Program-made: the position numbers and the translations under genes | Assembly (NCBI GenBank): GCA_019090615.1 | Contig: JAHRVQ010000079.1 | Location: forward strand, 1 to 63,016 | Length of the DNA: 63,016 nt | Reading direction: 5' to 3' | Source of the DNA: Pseudomonadales bacterium | Lineage (GTDB): Bacteria > Pseudomonadota > Gammaproteobacteria > Pseudomonadales > Azotimanducaceae | Shown here: positions 16,714 to 24,831 of the stretch, piece after piece | How the letters are laid out: each line of letters starts with the position of its first letter | How positions within the stretch are numbered: the first letter of the stretch is position 1 | Notes under the pieces: generated by a model | What the model saw: the letters and a program-made list of their open reading frames with translations, nothing else | The model's database searches: none | What the model was told of the DNA's origin: nothing

Positions 16714-18714
16714 ATGAAGTCAATTCTTCAAGGTATCGCACTCGCAGCAGCCGTGATACTCATCGCCAGCTGCGATAGCAGTAGTGGAAGCCGTAACAGC
16801 AACGTAATAACGCCGACCCCTCAGGACGGCGTCGCGGGCGCCGGCGTCAAAGGCGTCATCCTCGGCGGCACAGTAACCATTGTTGATGCCGATGGCGACA
16901 CCCTGGCAACCACGGTTACCCGAGGATTAGACGACCCAGATGGCGCACCTGGCACCTACAGTGTCATTTACGATGCGGCAGAGATAGCTGGAATCACCTA
17001 CCCGCTAACAATTACCATTACCAATCCTGATGGTACCGCACTAACAATATGCGACTTTGTAAATGATGCCGCCGCCAACCCAGGTGAAGATTGCAGAACC
17101 GGTGACGAAGCAAACCCATTTGTGGCCTTTGGTGAAACCTACGCTCTGGACATGGATTTTGAACTGGCAGGACTGATCCCGGAAGACCCAAACGCGCAAA
17201 CAGCCTCAATGTTCGTATCTCCCGCTACAGCTATCGCCGCATCCATAGCAGCTGCTAATACCGTTGACAATAAAGCAGATGCAGCAAAAAATGCTAACAA
17301 TCAGGTCCTGGGATTAATCAGTAACTTCTCTGGTATTAGTTTTGGCGATACGCCACTGAATGAGATTAATATTGCAGACGTAACCGATGATGAAGCAGAT
17401 GAAAACCCAGCCGGCCTTGCAATTGCTGCCTTTGCTGCTGCAGTAGTTGCCAACCAGGAGGAAGGCAAATCGTTAGCCAATGTAATTGAAGAATTCAGAA
17501 CCGCTATCGTCGATGGCACACCAACAAAATTAGCAAAACTTACTAACGGGCTCGCGCGAGCGCTGTCGGTAATCGCGGCAAAATCTGGCAACAATGGGAT
17601 AGCGACCGCAGCGCAAAATGCATCAGAAAAGTCAGCAATATTCGGCATGTTAGACGATGATGACGGCCCTGTAATATTCCCCGGCCCTGACAGCGACGCT
17701 AATATTCTCGCAACTGATGCCTTTGTTATAAAACTTGGCCAGGTTATAGGTGCCATCGCGGACACAACGGGTGCCGAAGGTGCTGGTAGCAGCGATAGCG
17801 TAACAGAAACATTTGCCACTGAGCTTGATGCTGTCGCCTCAATTAGCTCAGGTAACGCTACCAAAGCATTTAGCAAATTAGAAGCAGCATTACTGGCTGA
17901 TGCCGCTAAAATTACTGCAGATCCAACGCTATCACCTATTACTAATGCAGTGGAAGCAGGTACTGCCGAGGCACCCGATGATGGCATTGAATATGTTCTT
18001 ACTGCGGTAACAGACGCATCTGGAGAAGTCGAAACCGGTAGTTTCACTGTCACAGGCGTCAGCTCGAGATGGCCTTTGATGGAAGCTGACGGAACCGACG
18101 GCAATACGGTCACTTTGACCGGCGATACCGCCACCGCTGACGCCACTGGCGTTACGATCCCGAGCGTTACCCTGATTACAAGCCAGGCAGGTGTCACACT
18201 ACAAACATTCACCGGCGACTTTGCAATTGTGAATGGCAGCGGCCCTGACCTCTTCACCTCTATAACTTTAAATGGTGCAATTGTAGGCGCTACCGCAGGC
18301 ACCAGCTTTACTGTAGCAGCAACCTTGTCCGACGTTGATGACTCCGGTTCTAAAACCACTGGCACATATACTTTTGCCCTTGGCTTCACTAGTGCATCTG
18401 CCGAAGACCTTACACTGGCGTTTAATGGCACCATAGGCGCAGAATTGCAGAACTTCGCAGTTACTGCAGGTAGCAATACAATTATTGGCACCGTCTCACG
18501 ACAAACTGTTGATGGCGTTGACACAGATACCGACGTGTTTACCGACGGATCCATATCTTTAACATTGACCGTAGTCGATGGTGTGGTGCAGGAAACTAGC
18601 GGTGTAATTGGCAACCTGACCTTCGGTGATGTTTCAACTGGAACATTAGGCAACGATGGAGTAGTGACTTATTCCGATGGATCAATAAGATTCTTACCAG
18701 CCGTCATTTTCTAA
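16714..18714 (+). CDS. Large secreted lipoprotein of unknown function
   Basis: A 666-residue protein that I do not recognise. The start ATG at 16714 has TGGAG eight bases upstream. The signal peptide ends in a lipobox with C20 (IASC); Asp at +2 (D21) would retain it in the inner membrane under the E. coli Lol rule. An Asp/Gly-rich stretch follows (about 40-170), then an Ala-rich, helix-prone middle (about 180-430) and a Thr/Gly/Val beta-rich C-terminus (about 440-666) reminiscent of beta-solenoid or adhesin modules. No enzyme motif is seen. It has its own promoter candidate and a strong terminator, so it is monocistronic and probably abundant. The opposite strand is open for 450 codons, a composition artefact. 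Confidence 0.85.
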   Translation: MKSILQGIALAAAVILIASCDSSSGSRNSNVITPTPQDGVAGAGVKGVILGGTVTIVDADGDTLATTVTRGLDDPDGAPGTYSVIYDAAEIAGITYPLTITITNPDGTALTICDFVNDAAANPGEDCRTGDEANPFVAFGETYALDMDFELAGLIPEDPNAQTASMFVSPATAIAASIAAANTVDNKADAAKNANNQVLGLISNFSGISFGDTPLNEINIADVTDDEADENPAGLAIAAFAAAVVANQEEGKSLANVIEEFRTAIVDGTPTKLAKLTNGLARALSVIAAKSGNNGIATAAQNASEKSAIFGMLDDDDGPVIFPGPDSDANILATDAFVIKLGQVIGAIADTTGAEGAGSSDSVTETFATELDAVASISSGNATKAFSKLEAALLADAAKITADPTLSPITNAVEAGTAEAPDDGIEYVLTAVTDASGEVETGSFTVTGVSSRWPLMEADGTDGNTVTLTGDTATADATGVTIPSVTLITSQAGVTLQTFTGDFAIVNGSGPDLFTSITLNGAIVGATAGTSFTVAATLSDVDDSGSKTTGTYTFALGFTSASAEDLTLAFNGTIGAELQNFAVTAGSNTIIGTVSRQTVDGVDTDTDVFTDGSISLTLTVVDGVVQETSGVIGNLTFGDVSTGTLGNDGVVTYSDGSIRFLPAVIF

Positions 18715-18734
18715 ACCTACAACTAAGTATGAGA

Positions 18735-18767
18735 ACAAAAAAGGCGATAATTCATCGCCTTTTTTGT
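18735..18767 (+). terminator. Rho-independent terminator after the lipoprotein gene
   Basis: A 14-bp perfect inverted repeat (arm ACAAAAAAGGCGAT), loop AATTC, ending in six T. It starts 20 bp after the stop codon. The A-run on the 5' side would also let it work on the minus strand. It is the clearest terminator in the window. Confidence 0.9.
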
Positions 18768-18910
18768 GCATGCTACTTTAGTGCGAACACCTGGCTAAGG
18801 CCTATTGCCGCGATTACTCCATGATTCGATTCAGCTATACTGTCTGTCGATACTGTATAGTAAGCTGTACCTAAAAGTTACCACAGACATCATCAATTCC
18901 AGGAAAATAC

Positions 18911-19816
18911 TTGACCAAGCAAACTGCATATCAACTCAATCCCAGCATCATCGCCCAACAATATATCGACACTGTAAATCGGCAAACAACATCCATTGCT
19001 AAACCAATTAATGTAGTTGGCCTGATCGCCAGTCAGGACAAGCCGTCCTTCGCTTATGCGCGGGCCACGCAGAAAAAATTTGAGGCCAATGGCATTCATT
19101 ACGAACTGCGGAATGTTGAACGGCTAGCACTAGAAAACCAAATCCTCAGCTTAAATAGCAACTCGGACGTCCACGGCATCTTCATTTACTTTCCCGTATT
19201 CAACAACCAACAGGATGATTACCTGAGGAATTTAGTCGACTTTAGCAAAGACATTGAAGCTGGTAGCAATTACTGGACCCGCAAACTTTATGCTAATGAC
19301 CGCCTTGCCCTAACCTCAGACCCGACAAAAAAAGCACTTTTACCCTGCACACCATTAGCCATCGTAAAAATGCTGTCTGAAATCGACATATATAATAAAA
19401 ACATACAACGCCCGATCGAAGGCAAAATTGTTACTATATTTAACCGCAGCGAAGTCATTGGCAGGCCGCTGGCAATGATGATGTCCAATGACGGCGGAAT
19501 CGTTTATAGCTTCGATGAAAATGGCCCGCTAAAATTCGAAAATGCCCAACCGGCTGAAGTTGATATATCCAGGGCAGAAGCCCTTTCACAATCCAGCATT
19601 ATCATTACCGGCGTGCCCAATAATAACTTCAAAAAAGTATCTGCGTTGGAAATCCAGCCCGACACAATCTGCATCAATTTTTCCAGTAATAATAATTTTG
19701 CAGCGGATATCAGCGCCCATACTCACTTTTATATCCCCCGTATCGGACCTATGACGGTTGCTATGTGCATGCGCAACACCCTCCGTTTATTTAACATTTT
19801 TCATCAGGCAGCCTAA
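18911..19816 (+). CDS. Mtd1-like monofunctional methylene-tetrahydrofolate dehydrogenase
   Basis: A 301-residue FolD-superfamily protein that resembles yeast Mtd1 (cytosolic NAD-dependent 5,10-methylene-THF dehydrogenase) far more than bacterial FolD. From memory of the yeast protein, shared segments include YFPVF, QDDYL, LLPCTPLAIVK, FNRSEVIGRPLA, NDGGIVYS, ITGVP and AMCMRNTLRL. In FolD the active-site motif is YxxxK and the lysine is needed for cyclohydrolase activity. Here the motif is Y49-ARAT53, so the lysine is threonine, as in Mtd1, and only the dehydrogenase step should remain. The missing step is supplied by the overlapping fchA. Start: TTG at 18911 with AGGA seven bases upstream; I see no better ATG. 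Confidence 0.85.
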   Translation: MTKQTAYQLNPSIIAQQYIDTVNRQTTSIAKPINVVGLIASQDKPSFAYARATQKKFEANGIHYELRNVERLALENQILSLNSNSDVHGIFIYFPVFNNQQDDYLRNLVDFSKDIEAGSNYWTRKLYANDRLALTSDPTKKALLPCTPLAIVKMLSEIDIYNKNIQRPIEGKIVTIFNRSEVIGRPLAMMMSNDGGIVYSFDENGPLKFENAQPAEVDISRAEALSQSSIIITGVPNNNFKKVSALEIQPDTICINFSSNNNFAADISAHTHFYIPRIGPMTVAMCMRNTLRLFNIFHQAA

Positions 19817-20442
19817 TGCAAAACCAGTCTTTGAGTGATTTTTTACAATCTCTCGGCAGCAGTTCAGCCACCCCAGGTGGCGGTGCTGTAGCCGCCATAA
19901 GCGGCGCCCAGGCATCAGGCCTGATCGCTATGGTATGCAACCTGACGAGACCCAAAGACGATGAAATCAAAACCCTGATCGACGCCATAAAGCAACGCGC
20001 TGAGCACGCCACTACAGAGTTTTTAAACCTCGGCGAAGCAGACATGACGGGTTTCAACGAAGTCATGCGCACATACAAATTACCCAAAAAAACCGCCGAC
20101 GACCGGTTAATTGCCAAAAATGCACTTCAAACCGCATTAAAGGCTGCAGCTTTGCCGCCACTAAAAACGCTACAACTGGCAAGTAGCCTCATACCGGACC
20201 TGAAACTACTCTATACCCACGCTAATCCCAATCTCATCACCGACGTCGGCATTGCGGCAATATTGATACCGGCAACAATTCAGGCCGCAGAAATGAATAT
20301 TTTGATCAATTTAAAGTCATTAACTGACAAACATTTCAATCGAGATAGCATGGAAACAATACAAGCCGCCAAGCAATTCATGCCTGAACTCAGCACCATC
20401 GCGGCAAAAATCACCGCCAACCTTGCTTCCGACATCAAATAA
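19816..20442 (+). CDS. fchA: Methenyl-tetrahydrofolate cyclohydrolase (cyclodeaminase family)
   Basis: A 208-residue protein of the formiminotransferase-cyclodeaminase C-terminal family (FTCD_C). The N-terminal SSATPGGGAVAAISGAQASG and the later TDVGIAAILIPATIQAAEMN are its hallmarks. Stand-alone members such as clostridial or Methylobacterium FchA hydrolyse 5,10-methenyl-THF to 10-formyl-THF. The ATG overlaps the dehydrogenase stop (TAATG). The pair would therefore convert methylene-THF to 10-formyl-THF in two separate enzymes instead of one FolD. Cyclodeaminase activity on formimino-THF is an alternative, but no histidine-degradation gene is nearby. Confidence 0.88.
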   Translation: MQNQSLSDFLQSLGSSSATPGGGAVAAISGAQASGLIAMVCNLTRPKDDEIKTLIDAIKQRAEHATTEFLNLGEADMTGFNEVMRTYKLPKKTADDRLIAKNALQTALKAAALPPLKTLQLASSLIPDLKLLYTHANPNLITDVGIAAILIPATIQAAEMNILINLKSLTDKHFNRDSMETIQAAKQFMPELSTIAAKITANLASDIK

Positions 20443-20496
20443 AATATAGCTTGCAGCGACTAGTATACCGCATGAAAAGTACCGCTTACCGGCTTA

Positions 20497-21528
20497 CTAA
20501 TTATTGGCATGTAATGCCGCATTTAACTTAATCGCATTTTGGTTTGTACGGCATTCAACAACACCAGTCTGGGAATTGCGAATAAATAGCATATCATTTT
20601 GACCCGCTAGTTCTCTCGCCTTAACCACCTTTACAGGCGCCTTGTTCTCATCCAGCAATAATACTGCTGTGCCGGCAGTAATATACAATCCTGCCTCAAT
20701 AGTGCAACGGTCACCCAGGGGAATACCCGTACCCGCGTTTGCTCCCAACAGACAATCTTTACCGATAGTTAAAACAATTGAGCCACCACCGGACAAGGTA
20801 CCCATTGTACTGGCACTGCCGCCCAAATCACTACCCGCCTGCATAACAACACCTTGCGACAAACGGCCTTCAATCATATTGGGCCCAATCGCGCCGGCGT
20901 TAAAGTTAACAAACCCTTCATGCATAACTGTTGTTCCCTCGCCTAGATAGGCACCCAAACGCACTCTGGCGGTATGCGCGATACGTACCCCTTCAGGTAC
21001 CACGTAATTGGTCATTTTCGGAAATTTATCCACCGATGAAACTTCTAATATTCCCCCACCGGCGCGCACTCTAATCTGCGCATCCGTTAGTTCATCAATA
21101 TCAATTGCGCCTTCGTTGGTCCAGGCGACGGTGGGCAATTGAGCAAATATATCTGTCAGGTCGATCTGGTTTGGCAATATATGCCGATGGGAAAGAAGGT
21201 GTAACTTAAGATAGGCTTCCGGCGTCGACGTAATCGGGCTATCCGACGCCAATAAGCAGGCAACGCAGGGCTTTACACTGTCTTTCAGCATACCCAGAAT
21301 TTCTATTTGCCGACTATCTGTCAACACATCGGCAAGTTGATCAAGCAAATCATTGCTTAAGGCATATTCTTTATTTCCTTCGGCATGACCTAATACATCA
21401 GATAGTTTTTGCGTATCCGCAGCTGACGGTTGAAATACCGGCACCGGATAATATACTTCAAGCCATTCGCCTTGATTATTTTGCGTGCCAATACCAAAAG
21501 CGAAGCTGAAAAGATTTGGAGAAGTCAT
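20497..21528 (-). CDS. dapD: Tetrahydrodipicolinate N-succinyltransferase, long form
   Basis: DapD of the long (about 340-residue) Pseudomonas/actinobacterial type, which adds succinate to tetrahydrodipicolinate in lysine and meso-DAP synthesis. The N-terminus NLFSFAFGIGTQNNQGEWLEVYYP matches that family; the left-handed beta-helix part has hexapeptide turns (VRLGAYLGEGTTVMHEGFVNFNAG and GKDCLLGANAGTGIPLGDRC). I place the start at 21528 (343 residues, MTSPNLF). Upstream in-frame ATG (21540) and TTG (21549) codons are possible, but none has a clear ribosome-binding site. A 22-bp tandem array lies directly upstream. Confidence 0.93.
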   Translation of the reverse strand: MTSPNLFSFAFGIGTQNNQGEWLEVYYPVPVFQPSAADTQKLSDVLGHAEGNKEYALSNDLLDQLADVLTDSRQIEILGMLKDSVKPCVACLLASDSPITSTPEAYLKLHLLSHRHILPNQIDLTDIFAQLPTVAWTNEGAIDIDELTDAQIRVRAGGGILEVSSVDKFPKMTNYVVPEGVRIAHTARVRLGAYLGEGTTVMHEGFVNFNAGAIGPNMIEGRLSQGVVMQAGSDLGGSASTMGTLSGGGSIVLTIGKDCLLGANAGTGIPLGDRCTIEAGLYITAGTAVLLLDENKAPVKVVKARELAGQNDMLFIRNSQTGVVECRTNQNAIKLNAALHANN

Positions 21529-21580
21529 ATAGAGGGCCATGCATATCAACTGAGCGGGGGATTATGGCCTCTTTTCGCAC

Positions 21581-21758
21581 ATAAAAACAGCCTTGGGCGA
21601 GACAATAAACAGCCCTGAGCCAGACCATAAACAGCCCTGAGCGAAAACATAAACAGCCCTGAGCCAGACCATAAACAGCCTTGAGCGAAAACATAAACAG
21701 CCCTGAGCCGGACAATAAACAGCCTTGGGCGAGACAATAAACAGCCCTGAGTCAGACA
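21581..21758. repeat. 22-bp tandem array, 8 copies, with 44-bp alternation
   Basis: Units begin at 21581, 21605, 21627, 21649, 21671, 21693, 21715 and 21737, each with the core ATAAACAGCC (ATAAAAACAGCC in the first, which is 24 bp). The spacing is otherwise exactly 22 bp. After the core two variants alternate: CTGAGCCAGACC-like and TTGAGCGAAAAC or TTGGGCGAGACA-like, so the higher-order period is 44 bp. It lies between the divergent dapD and DUF5062 genes. There are no unique spacers, so it is not a CRISPR. All three minus-strand frames are open through it because 22 is not divisible by three. Confidence 0.95.
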
Positions 21759-21845
21759 AACCGCCCATTAAAAGCTGACTTCAATATCCTATAGCCCATC
21801 AACCAATAACAGCGTATAACTACACTGGATTTTGAATAGCTACAA

Positions 21846-21917
21846 TTGTCAACACAACGTTTGCTACAACGTTCACCAAAACGTTCACTAAAACGCGCAT
21901 CAAACTGGCCACTCAAG
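21846..21917. repeat. Degenerate 12-13-bp array before the DUF5062 gene
   Basis: ACAACGTTTGCT, ACAACGTTCACCA, AAACGTTCACTA, AAACGCGCATCA and AACTGGCCACTCA follow each other up to the ATG at 21918. Copies decay toward the start codon. The frame is open through the array, which could mislead start prediction. Confidence 0.55.
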
Positions 21918-22190
21918 ATGACTAAAAAAAATAAAAAACTACCCAATGAAGCAGAATTACTAAAAGAAGCCATTCGACTTGGCATCCAGTACGCCGAAAA
22001 ACGTGGCGCAGCAGAGTTTGAGCCATCTGATTCAGCCCATGAAAAAATTGAATATATTTATCGGTTACTGGTACACGACAAGCTAATTCAGCCATTGGCC
22101 AAACTGGATGTTTCACAAAAGTCCATGGCGCATAAATTAGCACTTTGGGTCTCCAAGCAATTACCACGAGAGCACCCGCTGTTAAACTAA
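21918..22190 (+). CDS. DUF5062 family small protein
   Basis: A 90-residue basic, helical protein. The pattern NEAELLKEAIRLGIQYA, EKIEYIYRLLVHDKLIQPL, MAHKLALWVSKQLP and HPLLN fits my memory of the DUF5062 family, found in Vibrio and relatives, function unknown. I start it at ATG 21918 (MTKKNKKLPNE). The frame is open 24 codons further upstream, but those codons are a degenerate 12-13-bp repeat and not conserved-looking. It is divergent from dapD. No signal peptide or cysteine motif is seen. Confidence 0.7.
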   Translation: MTKKNKKLPNEAELLKEAIRLGIQYAEKRGAAEFEPSDSAHEKIEYIYRLLVHDKLIQPLAKLDVSQKSMAHKLALWVSKQLPREHPLLN

Positions 22191-22590
22191 AGCTGCGTTC
22201 AAAGCCAAACATTAAAATCAGTATTGAGCCTGTATGTTAAGCCTGTCGGAAAAACCAGACACGCTCTCCGCCATCAAACTACATGTCTGATCAACTTCGG
22301 TCTCAACCATCTACCCAGGCAGCTGGACGAAAGTTGAATGCAACCCATTTAATTGCTATCGTCTTTGGTATCAACGGCAAAATATCCCGCTTAAGATAAA
22401 TCCCCGTATACAAGGCGGCCAAATAACCTAACTTGGAAGCTATAACGACCTAAATAGCCGTAGCGACGTTTTGATCCTATAGGAACATTTTGAGTCAGCC
22501 ATAATACTGACCTGCTTAACGCAACTATTGATTTAAACTACGCCTATTATCTTAGCGGAAGACCATTACCAATTTATACAGGGCTATATA
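22191..22590. other. 400-bp gap before the CYP153 gene
   Basis: I see no gene. It contains a 10-bp palindrome TCCTATAGGA (22475-22484) about 107 bp before the P450 start, which could be an operator. No clear -35/-10 pair is visible. AGGG eight bases before ATG 22591 is an acceptable ribosome-binding site. Confidence 0.4.
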
Positions 22591-23841
22591 ATGAATGATC
22601 TTTTCAATAATAATGCGCTCACTCAGGCTAAAGAAAGAGCCACACGCTTACCGCTGAACGAATTTGACGTCAGTGATGCAGAACTTTTTCTAACCGACTC
22701 CCACTGGCCTTATTTCGAAAGAATGAGGAAAGAAGACCCAGTACATTATTGTGCCGAAAGCCGTTACGGTCCTTACTGGAGTTTATGTAATTACAAAGAC
22801 ATTATGGCCGTTGATTCGAATGAAAAAGTTTTTTCATCTGATCGAGATATCACTATTTTTGATCAGCCCGATAGCTTCGAATTACCCATGTTTATATCCA
22901 AGGACCAACCAGAACACCACGAACAACGTAAAGTAGTATCACCCGTTGTTGCACCAAAAAACTTAGCGGTGCTTGAATCAACCATTCGTCAACGAGTCAT
23001 CAAGATACTTGATGACCTGCCCCGCGGAGAAACTTTTAACTGGGTCCAGCGAGTATCAATTGAACTCACCACACAAATGCTGGCCACCCTGCTGGACTTC
23101 CCTTTTGAGGACCGCCACAAATTAACCTACTGGTCTGACGTTGCTACTGGCGGGCGAACCTCAGGCGTCGTAGACTCAGCCGAACAAAGAAGAAAAGAAC
23201 TCATGGAATGCCTGGAGTGTTTCCAGAAACTTTGGCGTGATCGTGCCGATATGGCACCCAACAACGACCTGATATCCATGCTGGCACATGGTAAAGCTAC
23301 CCAGAACATGCCGCCCCTTGAATTCCTTGGCAATGTCGTACTACTCATCGTTGGTGGCAATGATACCACCCGTAATAGCATCACTGGTGGACTATTAGCC
23401 TTAAATCAATTCCCCGATCAATATGAAAAACTTATGGCAGACCCGTCTCTCGTGACCAATATGGTGCCCGAAATTATTCGCTGGCAAACACCGTTGCCGC
23501 ATATGCGCAGGACCGCCCTGGAAGATATCGAAATTGGCGGCAAACAAATCCGCAAGGGCGACAAGGTAGTCATGTGGTATATATCTGGCAACCGCGACGA
23601 GAGCCATTTTGAAAATGCAGACAAACTCATTATTGACAGAAAAAACGCCCGCTCGCATTTATCTTTTGGCTATGGTATCCATCGTTGCATGGGTAACCGA
23701 CTGGCAGAAATGCAATTGCGGGTATTATGGGAAGAGATCATACCGCGCTTTAAAGTCGAAGTTGTCGCTCCACCCACCCGTGTTCGGTCAAATTTGATTC
23801 GCGGTTATTCAGACCTACCTGTCAGAATCATCCCCGTATAA
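22591..23841 (+). CDS. Cytochrome P450, CYP153 family (alkane or fatty-acid terminal hydroxylase)
   Basis: A 416-residue P450. The I-helix segment LIVGGNDTTRN and the following EIIRWQTPL, the VVMWYISGNRDE block and the haem loop HLSFGYGIHRCMGNRLAE (Cys ligand C366) match CYP153A enzymes, which hydroxylate the terminal carbon of medium-chain alkanes, fatty acids and related aliphatics. CYP153 genes usually sit with a ferredoxin and a ferredoxin reductase; neither is adjacent, and the only candidate reductase in the window is at 7861. Downstream on the same strand are MaoC hydratase, acyl-CoA dehydrogenase and CoA-transferase genes, suggesting that the oxidised product is degraded as a CoA ester. 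CYP124/125-type sterol hydroxylases are the main alternative. Confidence 0.9.
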   Translation: MNDLFNNNALTQAKERATRLPLNEFDVSDAELFLTDSHWPYFERMRKEDPVHYCAESRYGPYWSLCNYKDIMAVDSNEKVFSSDRDITIFDQPDSFELPMFISKDQPEHHEQRKVVSPVVAPKNLAVLESTIRQRVIKILDDLPRGETFNWVQRVSIELTTQMLATLLDFPFEDRHKLTYWSDVATGGRTSGVVDSAEQRRKELMECLECFQKLWRDRADMAPNNDLISMLAHGKATQNMPPLEFLGNVVLLIVGGNDTTRNSITGGLLALNQFPDQYEKLMADPSLVTNMVPEIIRWQTPLPHMRRTALEDIEIGGKQIRKGDKVVMWYISGNRDESHFENADKLIIDRKNARSHLSFGYGIHRCMGNRLAEMQLRVLWEEIIPRFKVEVVAPPTRVRSNLIRGYSDLPVRIIPV

Positions 23842-23873
23842 TTTACCCCATTTCAGGCCTGCCAGGAAAACTC

Positions 23874-23908
23874 TCCGCTTCATTCTGAATCACTCAGAAC
23901 GGAGCGGA
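23874..23908 (+). terminator. Long near-perfect hairpin after the CYP153 gene
   Basis: A 15-position stem with one mismatch (outer arm TCCGCTTC against GGAGCGGA, inner TTCTGA against TCAGAA, loop ATCAC) starts 33 bp after the stop codon. The T-run is short (TTTG), so it may stabilise the 3' end or act as a weak terminator separating the P450 from maoC. Confidence 0.55.
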
Positions 23909-23968
23909 TTTGCCTCTGCTCCCGCTAAAACCTGACTATATTTTCAACCCGGATTTTTCAATCAGGGG

Positions 23969-24004
23969 CGTTGTCAGCGCCATCGTCAGCAACACGGTCA
24001 GCGC
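23969..24004. repeat. 12-bp array, 3 copies, before the MaoC gene
   Basis: CGTTGTCAGCGC, CATCGTCAGCAA and CACGGTCAGCGC are consecutive. The array lies between the P450 hairpin and the MaoC start. Confidence 0.5.
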
Positions 24005-24090
24005 CATAGAGTCTCTTTGAGACATTGCGGCTTCGCTATGTCAAAATATCCCTTTTATCATTCTTAAGTTTTTATTGCGGGAGTTTCTAT

Positions 24091-24603
24091 ATGAGCGGTT
24101 CCATCAAAGTCGGCGAAGCAAGATATCGAGAATCTTTTGGCAGATACCTGGAAGATTTTGAGGTCGGCGCAACCTATGAACATCGACCAGGCAGAACAAT
24201 TTCGGAAGCGGACAACACCTGGTTTACGCTCCTCACAATGAACCAGCACCCGATTCATTTCGACGTTGAATACGCCAAACATTCAGAATTCGGCCAGCCC
24301 ATCGTTAATAGCGCCCTTACTCTGGCCATCGTTGTCGGCATGAGTGTCTCAGATATCAGTCAGAAAGCCATCGCCAATCTCGGCTGGACGGATATCACCA
24401 TGCCCAACCCAGTTTTCCCCGGCGACACCATAACCGCAGAAACAGAAATTTTATCCAAACGCGAATCCAAATCCCGACCAACCCAGGGTATTGTTGACGT
24501 CGAAACCCGTGCCTATAATCAACATCGCGACCCTGTCATGATCTTCCGTCGCAGTGCCCTCATACCCAAACAAGGCCATGGCGTGGATGACAAATTACTC
24601 TAG
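24091..24603 (+). CDS. MaoC family dehydratase (enoyl-CoA hydratase type)
   Basis: A 170-residue single hot-dog-fold protein. The hydratase-2 signature is visible as the EADN...N..HPIHFD segment (catalytic Asp/Asn and His). These enzymes add water to 2-enoyl-CoA (R-specific hydratase) or to mesaconyl-CoA-type substrates. I start it at ATG 24091, which has GGGAG seven bases upstream; the frame is open 22 codons further but those are hydrophobic and unlike the family. It lies between the P450 and acyl-CoA dehydrogenase genes on the same strand, consistent with a beta-oxidation-like path. Confidence 0.88.
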   Translation: MSGSIKVGEARYRESFGRYLEDFEVGATYEHRPGRTISEADNTWFTLLTMNQHPIHFDVEYAKHSEFGQPIVNSALTLAIVVGMSVSDISQKAIANLGWTDITMPNPVFPGDTITAETEILSKRESKSRPTQGIVDVETRAYNQHRDPVMIFRRSALIPKQGHGVDDKLL

Positions 24604-24757
24604 CGCGACCACTCAGACTACGATGCAACTGCAATAGCTTGCGCACTATTTTTAAGGCTATTGAGTTCACTATCTGGTTTATTGATCTATTTATTGACGG
24701 CTTAATTATATCAACCAACAGACTAGCGAATAACAGTTTACTAGCTGGTAATTACAC

Positions 24758-24809
24758 ACCGATAACTATCAGCAACAACTATCACCAACAACACTCACCA
24801 ATAAGTTCA
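24758..24809. repeat. 13-bp degenerate array, 4 copies, before the acyl-CoA dehydrogenase
   Basis: ACCGATAACTATC, AGCAACAACTATC, ACCAACAACACTC and ACCAATAAGTTCA are consecutive. The array ends just upstream of the AAGAGG ribosome-binding site. Confidence 0.6.
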
Positions 24810-24831
24810 GAAATAAAGAGGCAATATCAAC

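Noticed and set aside
17301-18653. A 450-codon open frame on the minus strand opposite the lipoprotein gene
   Set aside because: It is a shadow: the lipoprotein codons, rich in Ala/Thr/Val/Gly/Asp, avoid reverse-strand stops. The translation is Val/Ser/Pro-rich without motif, and the plus strand has a ribosome-binding site, a signal peptide, a lipobox and a terminator.
21581-21758. CRISPR array
   Set aside because: There are no unique spacers: the units abut directly and alternate two variants. No cas gene is present.
21476-21768. Three overlapping minus-strand frames of 63-79 codons over the 22-bp array
   Set aside because: All three frames are open because the 22-bp unit has no stop and is not divisible by three. 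The peptides are the same repeat read in three frames.
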